From CAZRHR01 sp964578885 (GTDB lineage: Bacteria > Bacteroidota > Bacteroidia > CAIKAF01): a DNA stretch of 64,000 nt. Both the position numbers and the translations under genes were made by a program. Positions within the stretch are counted from its first letter, which is position 1, and every line of letters starts with the position of its first letter. The notes beneath the pieces were generated by a model. The model searched no databases. It worked only from the letters and a program-made list of their open reading frames with translations, and was not told the origin of the DNA. The stretch lies in assembly GCA_964578885.1 (NCBI GenBank), contig CAZOEO010000001.1:228524-292523 (forward strand), written 5' to 3'. Below, one piece after another: positions 52,814-61,671 of the stretch.

Positions 52814-55057
52814 ATGAGAACATCCATCCTTTCCATTTTGGGGCTGTCCATTGGTATGCTTTGGGCACAAACCCCTTTTTATGAGGCATTAAAGCCTAGC
52901 CTTTCTTCGTCTGCGGGTCAAACCCGAACGATGACGCCCATGACCCTTCCGTCGGTGCCACCGCCCTATAGCAGAACAGGAAAATGGTTACATTCTCCAG
53001 AAGCGGGGAGTTCAAAGGGCAGTTCAAGAAAATGGCCACAACATTTGGCCACAAAACCAGCGTTTGATGGCACGGTGGTTCCGCAGGGCAAAAAAATCTA
53101 TCAGCCTCACCAGTGGTATGCCTTAACAGAAGAAAATCAAGAAGGGTATTGGAAGCATGTGGATACCACGCGCATCATGCTGCAATTGCGTGCAGAGTCA
53201 GACATTGAACAGCCGGCGTTGCGGCAATTGTTCGCTGCTTATGGTATAACGACCCAGCTGGGTAAGTCGATGTTCCCGGAACAAATGGTGTTTTTCGAAT
53301 ATGCGTTTCCTTTAGGCACAGCGGCAGCCATGAAAGCATTTATTCGGGAATGTAAAAAACTAACTTTTGTTTTGGTGGCCGAACCTTCATCCAACTTTCA
53401 GTCAGAAGCTTGCGTACCCAATGACCCCATTTGGCAAGTGGTGAACGAATATTGGGGCGCATGGGTGGTGGGTGCAGATAGCGCCTATTGTTATTTAAAC
53501 CAACCCACCAAGCAAAGAATTGCCATACTCGATGATGCGGTAGAATGGTATCACCAAGATTTGGCAGAAACGGTTTGGTATGGCTATGACTTTGCCAACA
53601 ATGATAATGACCCTACCCCCGACATTCTTTCAGCGACCCACGGTACCCATGTAACCGGTATTTCCTCTGCCGAAATCAACAATGGCATGGGACTTTCCGG
53701 CATTTCTCCGGATACGGTATACTTTGCTAAAGTGGGTTTGGCTAATGGCAGTCTTTCTAATACAGCCATAACAAATGCGATTCTTACCATTGTAAATAGG
53801 CCACTTATTCGGGCTTACAATATGAGTTTTGGCGCATTTGCACCAAACAGTTCAATAGAGTCTGCCATTCAGCAAGCATGGAATGCAGGAAAACTTTCCA
53901 TTGCGGCGGCAGGAAATGAAGACACCCAATCGCCTACCTATCCAGCGAATTACCAAAATGTTTTGGCCGTAAGTGCGGTGGGGGTCAATTCCAACGGATT
54001 TTTAAGTCCTGCATCTTATTCCAATTATGGAACTTGGATTGATATTTCAGCACCCGGAGGTGAGTTATCCACCAACTTTGGCATTTGGTCCAGCATCCCC
54101 GGGAATACGTACGCACCCAAACAAGGCACCTCTATGGCGGCGCCTTATGTTACCGGAGTGGCAGGACTTATTTTTGCGATTAATCCCTTTTTAACGGCCC
54201 AACAAGCACGAGACATCCTCATTCAGCAGTCGGTAGATTACGGCAGTACAGGATTTGATATTTATTATGGCCATGGTATTGTAAATGCGTATGAATCTAT
54301 TTTTGCCGCCTGCTCATTGCTCACACCCACTGCCAGTGCCGCTTCGCCTCAAATATGTGCAGGAGGTTCTGTTAACTTAACCACAGCGGCAAATCCCAAT
54401 GCGCTCTACCAGTGGTATTTAAATGGTCAAATGATTCCGGGTGCACAACAACCTTCCGTGGCGGCTACGCAACAAGGAACGTATCAGGTGTATGTGCAAT
54501 CCTTGGGAGGCTGTTATGGCTATTCCAATCCGGTTTCATTGAGTATCCAGCCCCTTGCTCAAGCCGAGTTTACATATAGCATTACCGGAAATACGGTTTC
54601 ATTTTTCCAAAATTCCACCCATACCACAGGATATGCCTGGAATTTTGGTGATGGGAACACGAGTAACCAAGCCAATCCCGTACACACATATGCTCAACCC
54701 GGCATTTATCAGGTTAGTTTAACGGCAAGCAATGTGTGCGGACCGCATACGGCTACAAAATCTTTTCCACTGGGAAATCTTGCCGCAGAGGAACATGATT
54801 TCCAACCGGGCTTTTCGGTTTATCCCAATCCGTCCTCCGGACCCCTACACATCACATGTGATTTGCCCAGACCCACTCCTTTAACCATCCGCATCACCAA
54901 CGTATTGGGCGCTATCGTTTATGAAGAAAACAAACCTTCCATGTCCGGTTCGTTTGTATTCGACATTCCTGATTTGTCGCTCTCCACCGGAACGTATTTT
55001 CTTACGATGAAAACAGTTGATGGACAGTGGGTTGAAAAAATTCAGTTAAACAGATAA
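52814..55057 (+). CDS. T9SS-secreted subtilisin-like (S8) serine protease with PKD domain
   Basis: A 747-residue exported protease. The signal peptide is residues 1-20 (RTSILSILGLSIGMLWAQ); I start at 52814 since the in-frame ATG at 52799 only adds five residues. The S8 catalytic triad is Asp240 (RIAILDDAVEWYHQDL), His276 (THGTHVTGISS) and Ser440 (GTSMAAPYVTGVAG). After the protease come an Ig-like segment (PQICAGGSVNLTTAANP), a PKD domain (GYAWNFGDGNTSNQANPVHT) and a T9SS type A sorting domain (FSVYPNPSSGPLHITC; LSTGTYFLTMKTVD). It overlaps the convergent cysQ gene by 12 bp. Likely a surface-attached or released degradative enzyme. Confidence 0.93.
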   Translation: MRTSILSILGLSIGMLWAQTPFYEALKPSLSSSAGQTRTMTPMTLPSVPPPYSRTGKWLHSPEAGSSKGSSRKWPQHLATKPAFDGTVVPQGKKIYQPHQWYALTEENQEGYWKHVDTTRIMLQLRAESDIEQPALRQLFAAYGITTQLGKSMFPEQMVFFEYAFPLGTAAAMKAFIRECKKLTFVLVAEPSSNFQSEACVPNDPIWQVVNEYWGAWVVGADSAYCYLNQPTKQRIAILDDAVEWYHQDLAETVWYGYDFANNDNDPTPDILSATHGTHVTGISSAEINNGMGLSGISPDTVYFAKVGLANGSLSNTAITNAILTIVNRPLIRAYNMSFGAFAPNSSIESAIQQAWNAGKLSIAAAGNEDTQSPTYPANYQNVLAVSAVGVNSNGFLSPASYSNYGTWIDISAPGGELSTNFGIWSSIPGNTYAPKQGTSMAAPYVTGVAGLIFAINPFLTAQQARDILIQQSVDYGSTGFDIYYGHGIVNAYESIFAACSLLTPTASAASPQICAGGSVNLTTAANPNALYQWYLNGQMIPGAQQPSVAATQQGTYQVYVQSLGGCYGYSNPVSLSIQPLAQAEFTYSITGNTVSFFQNSTHTTGYAWNFGDGNTSNQANPVHTYAQPGIYQVSLTASNVCGPHTATKSFPLGNLAAEEHDFQPGFSVYPNPSSGPLHITCDLPRPTPLTIRITNVLGAIVYEENKPSMSGSFVFDIPDLSLSTGTYFLTMKTVDGQWVEKIQLNR

Positions 55058-55864
55058 AAGGGATTCATGGAAATCCCAATCTCGTCCCGGAGCCAAGGCC
55101 AGAAATCCCGGCATTTCTTCTTGTTCCCAACGATAGGTTAAAGGTCCGCCGTCGGTTAAACGCATCATTTGACCGCCGGCGGCCAGAACCAATGCATGTC
55201 CGGCAGCAATGTCCCAATGATGAAGTTGGCTGCTTCTTGGATAGGCATCGGCCAGTCCCCGGGCAATGCGAAGGAATTTTAAACTGGAGCCTACCCGTGC
55301 TTCTTCCCAGTTTTCACCGCGAAGCCTCAGTTTTTCTGTGAAACCACCTGCTCCTTGACGCATATCTCTGCGACTTCCCAGCAAAATCCAATCTGATTTT
55401 TTGGGGAAAACGGAATTGAAGCGTTCCCACTGTTGGTTTTTCTTTTCAAACAAACCATCTCCAACCACACCCAACCATAATCCCTGGTCCTTTGGCAGTG
55501 CGGCGGGAGCGCACATGGCACCCAAAACGGGTTGGCTCTGATGAATCAATGCAATGTTGATGGTGAATTCACCGGTTCGCTCAATGAATTCCGTGGTTCC
55601 GTCAATCGGATCGACCAGCCAGAAGGTATCCGGCGAGCCATGCTGTAAGTCACGAATGCCTTCTTCGCTGCAAATGGGAAAAGGCGTTTCGGATAAAAGT
55701 TGATGAATGCGGGCATGCGCCGCCAAATCTGCTGTGGTCACTTGGGTCGCATCCGGTTTGTCAAAAATATCGACCCCGGAATGATAAAGCCGCAAAACTT
55801 CTGCTGAGGCTTCTTCAGCGGCCTGAGCAAGCAGCGGAATCCAAGCTGAAAAGTCGCTTTTCAT
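55046..55864 (-). CDS. cysQ: 3'(2'),5'-bisphosphate nucleotidase CysQ
   Basis: A 272-residue inositol-monophosphatase-fold enzyme that hydrolyses 3'-phosphoadenosine 5'-phosphate, a by-product of sulfate assimilation. Visible motifs: ICSEEG (metal-binding Glu), the signature WLVDPIDGTTEFIERTGEFT, and the second metal motif SSQLHHWDIAAGHALVLAAG. I start at 55864 (MKSDFSAWIPLLAQA), where the ATG overlaps the ftsX stop by one base (TGATG); an upstream in-frame ATG at 55927 would overlap ftsX by 64 bp. Confidence 0.9.
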   Translation of the reverse strand: MKSDFSAWIPLLAQAAEEASAEVLRLYHSGVDIFDKPDATQVTTADLAAHARIHQLLSETPFPICSEEGIRDLQHGSPDTFWLVDPIDGTTEFIERTGEFTINIALIHQSQPVLGAMCAPAALPKDQGLWLGVVGDGLFEKKNQQWERFNSVFPKKSDWILLGSRRDMRQGAGGFTEKLRLRGENWEEARVGSSLKFLRIARGLADAYPRSSQLHHWDIAAGHALVLAAGGQMMRLTDGGPLTYRWEQEEMPGFLALAPGRDWDFHESLLSV

Positions 55865-56745
55865 CAATATAAATCTTCGATGCGCTGGCGTAAAAATCTC
55901 CCAACTGCCCAGCGCGTGCTCACCCATGACACCAACATGGCCACCAAAGGCAAAACCAAACTGAGGCCAAACACCATCAGGAGTTGGTTTTGTGGTAAAA
56001 CTTCAGGAAATTCCTGGTGGAAAAACCATAAAAGGACACAGAGGAAAGCGGCAGAAATGACGCCTCCTAAAAAGCCGTGCCAAAGGCCGGTACGTAGAAA
56101 CGGACGGCGAATGAAACCTGGAGTGGCACCCACCAGTTGCATGGTTTTAATGATGAAACGGCGGCTATATAAACTTAAGCGAATCAAATGATTGATCAGG
56201 GCAACCATGATAAAACCCAATACGCCCAATAAGGCCAACAGCACGTAGGTAAGGGTTTGTACATTGGCATTCATCCCACGTACACCTTGCACATCGCCTT
56301 CTACTGCTATAAATTGCATTGGCCATCCTTGTAAAAGTCGTTCGGTGATTTGCGCGATGGAATCGGCATGCATATGACTGGGCGGTACGCGCAATTCGAT
56401 TAGCGCCGGCAATGGATTTTCGTCCAAGACTTCTAAAAAGTCATCGCCGTAAGCTGCCATGTATTCTTGTGTGGCTTGGTCCTGAGAAATGTAGGTTGCG
56501 GAGGAAACCCAGGGCTGGTCTTGCAATCCATTGACCAGATGAACTGCATCGGAAGGCGTAACCATGTCGGCCAAAACAATTTGCATAGAAAACTGAGATT
56601 GGGCCAGACGTACCAGTTGCCCGGCGCCAAGCCAACTTAGCCCAAGAAGTCCGAGCACGGTCATCACCAATGAAATGGATACCACTGAGGTGAAATAGAC
56701 CACACGTAAACCGGCCGTGGTTTTTGCTGGACGGATTTTTCCCAT
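55864..56745 (-). CDS. ftsX: Cell division protein FtsX
   Basis: A 293-residue permease-like protein that with FtsE regulates peptidoglycan hydrolases at the division site. One membrane segment near residues 20-45 (FTSVVSISLVMTVLGLLG), a periplasmic domain of about 120 residues (AYGDDFLEVLDENPLPALIE is the typical FtsX extracellular motif), then three C-terminal segments (LLALLGVLGFIMVALI; FLGGVISAAFLCVLLWF; VFGLSLVLPLVAMLVSWV). The coupling segment RRFIIKTMQLVGATPGFIRR is conserved. I start at 56745 (MGKIRPAKTT). FtsE is not adjacent, which is usual in Bacteroidota. The stop overlaps the cysQ start. Confidence 0.92.
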   Translation of the reverse strand: MGKIRPAKTTAGLRVVYFTSVVSISLVMTVLGLLGLSWLGAGQLVRLAQSQFSMQIVLADMVTPSDAVHLVNGLQDQPWVSSATYISQDQATQEYMAAYGDDFLEVLDENPLPALIELRVPPSHMHADSIAQITERLLQGWPMQFIAVEGDVQGVRGMNANVQTLTYVLLALLGVLGFIMVALINHLIRLSLYSRRFIIKTMQLVGATPGFIRRPFLRTGLWHGFLGGVISAAFLCVLLWFFHQEFPEVLPQNQLLMVFGLSLVLPLVAMLVSWVSTRWAVGRFLRQRIEDLY

Positions 56746-56919
56746 GTTGCAAAGTTCTCGATTAATCCTGAACAGCCGCATCAGCTGTCAAAGAACGTAT
56801 TCACAATGGTTTGTTAATCCACATGGCACATCCAGTTCTTCAAAAAAAGTTAAGGCACGTCATAAATTCAATGGGATTTTCCCATATTCATGGTATCATT
56901 GAGCAAAATTTACTTTTTC

Positions 56920-58575
56920 ATGAAAATTCGATTTTTAGCCCTAACCCTTTGGTTTGCCGCCGTTTCCTTGAGTGCGCAAACCCCATCCACCCCAAGGAAC
57001 TGGTTTCATTTACATCCAGAAACCGACGGATTTCAAGGGGTTTCCACTGAAAAGGGATATGAATTTGTTAAATCCAAAGGACGCACTTCACGCACCGTGG
57101 TGGTCGCCGTGATCGACTCAGGAATCGATATCGATCATGAAGATTTAAAAGACAATATTTGGGTGAATCCCAAAGAGATTCCTGGCAATGGAAAAGATGA
57201 TGACAACAATGGTTACATCGATGACATCCATGGCTGGAACTTCATTGGTGGCCGCAATGGCAGCCATACCGATAAAGATCCCCTTGAAGCCACGAGGATT
57301 GTAGCGGCCTGGAGTCATCGTTTCGATGGTAAATCGGCCAAAGATTTCAAAGGCATGGAGCGGGTTCAGTTCGAAACATACCAGCGCGCCAAAGCTTTGG
57401 TGGAAAAGGAAGCCGGAGAAGCCAACCAAAGTCTGAAATCTTACAGCCGCATTCATGCAGGTTTGGTAAGCCTGAATGCTGTGGCCAAGAAAAAAGGAAC
57501 ACATCCGGTAACGGCCTCCAACCTGGCCAGTGTGGATATCAGCGAAAATCCTGAATTGTCTCAGGCCAAAGGTGTTGCCGCTTCTGTATTGGAAGGCGAA
57601 GACACCTTGGAAGATTTGATAGAGCAACTTCAGGGTGCCGTAGATCACTTTAAAACAGCTGCTGAGTATCATTATAATGTGCGTTTCAATCCACGCGCCA
57701 CTGTGGTAGGTGACAATTATAACGATAGCCGCGAGCGCAACTATGGCAACAATGATGTAGAAGGCCCTGATCCGTTGCACGGAACCCACGTGGCAGGCAT
57801 CATTGGTGCAGTGAGAAACAATGGTTTAGGCATGGATGGCGTGGCCGACAATGTAAAAATCATGGTGTTGCGTGCTGTTCCGGATGGAGATGAAAGAGAC
57901 AAGGATGTGGCCAATGCTATTCGCTATGCCGCTGACAATGGCGCACAAATCATCAACATGAGCTTTGGTAAAGCGTTTTCCTGGGACAAACAAGTGGTAG
58001 ACGAAGCCGTTCAATATGCAGCCTCTAAAGGTGTTTTGATGATTCATGCAGCCGGAAACGAAAGTAAGAACATAGATATGCATGCCAATTTCCCCAACCG
58101 TCAATATGCGGCTGGTGGTGTTGCGCCACATTGGATCGAAGTAGGGGCACTTTCCTTTAAAAAAGGACCTCAGGCCATTGCTACTTTTTCCAACTACGGT
58201 CGCAAGCAGGTGGATATTTTTTCGCCCGGAGTAAAAATTTATGCTACGGTTCCGGACAACGGCTACAAAGATTTACAGGGAACCTCTATGGCAGCGCCGG
58301 TGGTAGCCGGAGTGGCTGCGGCGGTTTGGTCTTACTATCCCGAACTTACTTTCCTGGAATTGAAATCCGTTTTGCTGAAATCTGCACAACCCATTTCCGG
58401 CCCTCAAGTAATTCCTTTCAACGAAGATCTGCCCGATCGTAAAATGAAAAAGGACAAAGAAGGAAACCCTGTAGATGGCATGCGTACCATGGCTAAGGTT
58501 TCTATTACCGGTGGTGTAGTGAACTTATATTATGCTTTTCAGTTGGCCGACCAATTGGTGGCTAAAAAGAAATAA
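56920..58575 (+). CDS. Exported subtilisin-like (S8) protease with large insertion
   Basis: A 551-residue exported protease. The signal peptide is residues 1-20 (KIRFLALTLWFAAVSLSA); the ATG at 56920 gives it cleanly, unlike the in-frame ATG at 56890. Catalytic residues are Asp66 (VVAVIDSGIDIDHEDL), His287 (DPLHGTHVAGII) and Ser456 (GTSMAAPVVAGVAA). About 220 residues separate Asp and His, against roughly 30 to 40 in classic subtilisins; the insertion (about 110-280) is charged and mostly helical, as in a known Bacteroidota S8 subgroup. No T9SS domain is present, so it probably stays periplasmic. The HAD phosphatase gene starts 2 bp after its stop. Confidence 0.92.
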   Translation: MKIRFLALTLWFAAVSLSAQTPSTPRNWFHLHPETDGFQGVSTEKGYEFVKSKGRTSRTVVVAVIDSGIDIDHEDLKDNIWVNPKEIPGNGKDDDNNGYIDDIHGWNFIGGRNGSHTDKDPLEATRIVAAWSHRFDGKSAKDFKGMERVQFETYQRAKALVEKEAGEANQSLKSYSRIHAGLVSLNAVAKKKGTHPVTASNLASVDISENPELSQAKGVAASVLEGEDTLEDLIEQLQGAVDHFKTAAEYHYNVRFNPRATVVGDNYNDSRERNYGNNDVEGPDPLHGTHVAGIIGAVRNNGLGMDGVADNVKIMVLRAVPDGDERDKDVANAIRYAADNGAQIINMSFGKAFSWDKQVVDEAVQYAASKGVLMIHAAGNESKNIDMHANFPNRQYAAGGVAPHWIEVGALSFKKGPQAIATFSNYGRKQVDIFSPGVKIYATVPDNGYKDLQGTSMAAPVVAGVAAAVWSYYPELTFLELKSVLLKSAQPISGPQVIPFNEDLPDRKMKKDKEGNPVDGMRTMAKVSITGGVVNLYYAFQLADQLVAKKK

Positions 58576-58577
58576 GC

Positions 58578-59186
58578 ATGACTTTCACCAGTGATGTAAA
58601 AATCCTGGCGCTGTTTGATTTTGATGAAACGTTAACTACTGCGGATACCCTTCCTGCGTTTTTAGCGTTTATCCAACCGGCGCCGGGATTTTATGTAAAA
58701 GTGATGCAAGCCCTTCCGGCGATTCTTTCCTGGAAACTTGGATTTACTGATAACCAAAAGGCCAAAGAAACCCTGATGGGTGCTTTTATGCGGGGGAAAA
58801 CGCTCAAGGAATTGGAGGACATCAGCGCGCGTTTTGCAAGGGAAAAAATGCCGGCTTTATGGCGAAAAGAAGCCGTCGAAAAGTTGAAATGGCATTTGGA
58901 ATCCGGACATGAGGTTTATGTGGTGACGGCCTCTTGCGAAACTTGGGTTAAGGCGGCCATGTCTATGTTTCCCGAAGTAAAAGTCCTGGGAAGTCGTTTG
59001 GCGGTGCATCAAGGGATGGTTTCAGGTAAATTGGATGGAGAAAACTGCTATGGTCCGGAAAAAGTAGTTCGGATAAAAGCCCAGCTACCTATTTCCACGT
59101 TCTCTGAAATTTACGCTTATGGCGATAGCCGGGGCGACCGGGAGATGTTGGCCATGGCCCATCATCCGTTTTACAGACGTTTTTGA
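58578..59186 (+). CDS. HAD-IB family phosphatase
   Basis: A 202-residue haloacid-dehalogenase hydrolase of the SerB-like IB subfamily. Motif I is LALFDFDETLTTADTL (nucleophile and general acid Asp), motif II is VYVVTASCETW, and motif III-IV is YAYGDSRGDREML. The helical cap (about 30-90) is normal for phosphoserine or lyso-phospholipid phosphatases of this group. Substrate undetermined. It is 2 bp downstream of the S8 protease gene and probably co-transcribed with it. Confidence 0.88.
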   Translation: MTFTSDVKILALFDFDETLTTADTLPAFLAFIQPAPGFYVKVMQALPAILSWKLGFTDNQKAKETLMGAFMRGKTLKELEDISARFAREKMPALWRKEAVEKLKWHLESGHEVYVVTASCETWVKAAMSMFPEVKVLGSRLAVHQGMVSGKLDGENCYGPEKVVRIKAQLPISTFSEIYAYGDSRGDREMLAMAHHPFYRRF

Positions 59187-59238
59187 TAAGGAAACATAAA
59201 AATCCATTAGGTTTTCCTCATTTCCAAACACTAGATTG

Positions 59239-59246
59239 TATCTTTA
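59239..59246 (+). promoter_or_regulatory. Bacteroidota -7-like promoter element TATCTTTA
   Basis: TATCTTTA differs from TAnnTTTG only in the last base and ends 4 nt before the ATG at 59251. It supports that ATG over the in-frame one at 59236 and suggests a leaderless transcript for the hydratase-transporter pair. Confidence 0.45.
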
Positions 59247-59250
59247 TCGC

Positions 59251-60024
59251 ATGGCAAACACACACGTTTTATCCGAATTAGAGGAAGGTATTTTAACCTT
59301 AACCATCAATCGTCCGGACAAGTTAAATGCGTTGAACCGGGACGTGATTCTGGCATTAAGTGAGGCATTGGATCAGGCGGCGCAGCGTCCCGAAGTGAGG
59401 GCCATTATCCTCACGGGAAGTGGAGAAAAAGCCTTTGTGGCGGGAGCGGATATTGCGGAGTTTGCCGGATTTTCGAAAGAAGAAGGCGCCCGGCTAGCCT
59501 CAGAAGGTCAGCGTCTTTTGTTTGATAAAGTGGCTTATTTCCCACGTCCGGTAATTGCTGCCGTGAATGGTTTTGCTTTGGGCGGTGGTTTAGAGTTGGC
59601 CATGTCGGCGCATATCCGATTGGCGTCGCAGAACGCAAAAATGGGATTACCGGAAGTGTCACTTGGCGTAATTCCTGGTTATGGGGGCACACAGCGTCTG
59701 CCACAACTGGTAGGTGCAGGCCGTGCCTTTGAAATGATATTTAGTGCGAAAATGATTGATGCCCAGCAAGCTTTGTCGTATGGTTTGGTGAATGCCGTGT
59801 ACGACGGCCCCGAGCTTTTGCAGGCGGCCAAAGATTTGGCGCGTTCTTTTATTAAAAATTCTTCTCAGGCACATGCTGCCGCCGTTCAGGCCATTCAGGC
59901 CGGATTACGCGGTGAGGACGGCTATGCAGCCGAAATCAAAGCCTTCGGAGATTGTTTTCAGTCAGAAGATTTTGTAGAGGGGACTACTGCGTTTCTTTCC
60001 AAGAGAAAGCCACAATTTTCCTGA
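59251..60024 (+). CDS. Enoyl-CoA hydratase (crotonase family)
   Basis: A 257-residue crotonase-fold enzyme, probably hydrating 2-enoyl-CoA in fatty-acid beta-oxidation. The opening LTLTINRPDKLNALNRDVI, oxyanion-hole segment KAFVAGADIAEF, and crotonase signature GGGLELAMSAHIRLAS with GLPEVSLGVIPGYGGTQRLP carry both catalytic Glu residues of true hydratases. Start chosen at 59251 (MANTHVLSELEEG), just after a -7-like element. The BASS-family transporter gene starts 9 bp after its stop. Confidence 0.92.
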   Translation: MANTHVLSELEEGILTLTINRPDKLNALNRDVILALSEALDQAAQRPEVRAIILTGSGEKAFVAGADIAEFAGFSKEEGARLASEGQRLLFDKVAYFPRPVIAAVNGFALGGGLELAMSAHIRLASQNAKMGLPEVSLGVIPGYGGTQRLPQLVGAGRAFEMIFSAKMIDAQQALSYGLVNAVYDGPELLQAAKDLARSFIKNSSQAHAAAVQAIQAGLRGEDGYAAEIKAFGDCFQSEDFVEGTTAFLSKRKPQFS

Positions 60025-60033
60025 TCCATTCCA

Positions 60034-60927
60034 GTGTTTACAACCCACTTTTTTTCTGAACTCATGTTGCCTGGATCCCTGGCGCTCATTATGTTCAGCA
60101 TGGGATTGGCACTAACGCCAGACGATTTTCGGCAAATTCTTCGCCATCCCAAAGAAGTGGGCGTGGGGCTCGTGGCCCAAATGGTGTTTTTACCGGTTCT
60201 GGCTTTTTTGCTGGCGTGGCTCGCCCCCCTTTCGCCCGCGATGAAAGTCGGAATTATCCTCGTGGCCATTTGTCCTGGCGGGGCTACTTCCAATCTCATC
60301 AATTATCTGTTGAATGGAAATTTGGCTTTGTGTGTGAGTCTGACCAGTTTAAATGCCTTTCTCACCCAATTTACCATTCCCCTTTTGCTGAACTTAGCCA
60401 TTTTTAGTTTTCTAGGTGGCGAGGCGCAGGTAAATCTTCCTTTTTGGGATGCCGTTCTGGAAATTTTTCTGGTTACTTTATTGCCCGTGGCACTTGGGGT
60501 TTGGTTTCAGGGACAATGGCGTTTTTTCGCACAAAAGCTCAGGAAACCATTGAAATATCTCATGCCAGTGCTGTTGGGTGTGGCCATGATTGGCGCCGCT
60601 TTTTTCGAAAAAAAGAATGTGCCAGCTGTTCGGTTCATGGATTATTTACCCGTGATTCCATGGCTTCTGGCGCTGAATGTGGGGGCCATGGTTGGTTCTT
60701 ACAAATTTACCGGATGGATTGGCTTTAAAGCCAAAACAGCCATGACCATTGCGGTAGAAGTGGGATTGCAAAACACCGGAATGGCCATTATGCTCGCCAC
60801 CGGTTCGGCCTTACGGGATGCCCCGGAAATTGCCGTTCCCGCTGCCATTTACGCCCTTTTCTCCTTTTTTACTACAGGAGCTTGGGCTTGGTATGTCGCC
60901 AGAAAAAACCAGCTCGTCAAGGGTTGA
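60034..60927 (+). CDS. Bile acid:sodium symporter (BASS) family transporter
   Basis: A 297-residue membrane protein with eight to ten hydrophobic segments. Family motifs include IMFSMGLALTPDDFRQILRHP, LVAICPGGATSNLINYLLNG (the GGxxSN-type crossover motif that binds Na+), and IAVEVGLQNTGMAIMLATGSA (second crossover with conserved E, N and G). Bacterial members carry organic anions with sodium; the natural substrate is rarely bile acid. It starts with GTG at 60034; an ATG at 60064 is the alternative. Co-transcribed with the enoyl-CoA hydratase gene. Confidence 0.87.
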   Translation: MFTTHFFSELMLPGSLALIMFSMGLALTPDDFRQILRHPKEVGVGLVAQMVFLPVLAFLLAWLAPLSPAMKVGIILVAICPGGATSNLINYLLNGNLALCVSLTSLNAFLTQFTIPLLLNLAIFSFLGGEAQVNLPFWDAVLEIFLVTLLPVALGVWFQGQWRFFAQKLRKPLKYLMPVLLGVAMIGAAFFEKKNVPAVRFMDYLPVIPWLLALNVGAMVGSYKFTGWIGFKAKTAMTIAVEVGLQNTGMAIMLATGSALRDAPEIAVPAAIYALFSFFTTGAWAWYVARKNQLVKG

Positions 60928-61159
60928 CTTTTTCCCGAATCCGTAAATCGAAAGTGGAGACAGCTTTGATGTCCTTTTTACCAAGGTAAAAGTGTAAAAT
61001 TTGAAAACAGCCATTTAGAAACAGTATTATTTTTCTATTAGGATGTTTTTTTCGGCCGATTCAAAAAAGATGGTGAATGCATGAGATGAATATTGTAATT
61101 TCAATAACCAAGAAACTGGTCTTAAAAGCCTATATTTAAGCCTTTAATTGGATTTGGTT

Positions 61160-61582
61160 ATGAAATTTTTATTATCTCTTTTTTCAATAGGCGTTTTTAG
61201 CGCCAGTGTATTTTCACAAACATTGAGTTTTAGCCGCGTTCTCACAGTGGATGCCAATGTGCAAACTGTGCCAGCGGGCAAAGTGTGGAAGGTGGAAAAC
61301 ATGGCGGTGACTTCCGGTGTGCCGTCCTCTTCTGCGACAAATACCTCAACGCCTACACCTACGAATTTTTTTACTTATTTTCTTGATGGGAATGAATACA
61401 GTGCTACTACATTTGGGGGAAGTACTCAGGCTGGAAATAGTTCTTCTACCAGCTCCTCGAACCGCATTGTGATGGTTCCAGACCGCGAAATATTTCCCTT
61501 TTGGCTTCCGTCTGGCAGCACACTGGCCACGGGTTCCGGCATTGGTTTGTTCAGCGTGATTGAATTTACGGTAAATCCCTGA
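61160..61582 (+). CDS. Small secreted protein of unknown function
   Basis: A 140-residue protein with a signal peptide (residues 1-19: FLLSLFSIGVFSASVFSQ). The mature part is Ser/Thr-rich and predicted all-beta. It has VDANVQTVPAGKVWKVENM near the start and REIFPFWLPSGSTLATGSG near the end, a pattern seen in small Bacteroidota exported proteins in which 'PAGKVWKVE' marks a beta-strand module. I do not recognise a family. I start at the ATG at 61160. It stands alone in a 740-bp stretch between the BASS gene and asnS; the upstream 232 bp is AT-rich and shows nothing else clear. Confidence 0.6.
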   Translation: MKFLLSLFSIGVFSASVFSQTLSFSRVLTVDANVQTVPAGKVWKVENMAVTSGVPSSSATNTSTPTPTNFFTYFLDGNEYSATTFGGSTQAGNSSSTSSSNRIVMVPDREIFPFWLPSGSTLATGSGIGLFSVIEFTVNP

Positions 61583-61590
61583 CCAAAACC

Positions 61591-61620
61591 TTTCAAATTC
61601 GCTTCCACCCAGTATCTTTG
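61591..61620 (+). promoter_or_regulatory. Promoter of asnS
   Basis: TTTC (61591-61594) lies 18 nt before TATCTTTG (61613-61620), close to the Bacteroidota consensus TTTG-N17-19-TAnnTTTG. It lies about 50 bp before the asnS start and is the best-spaced promoter seen in the window. Confidence 0.6.
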
Positions 61621-61671
61621 TGCCCAATGTAACGCTCGTTCTCCGTGGAACGGCATAAATAAGAGGTGGTT

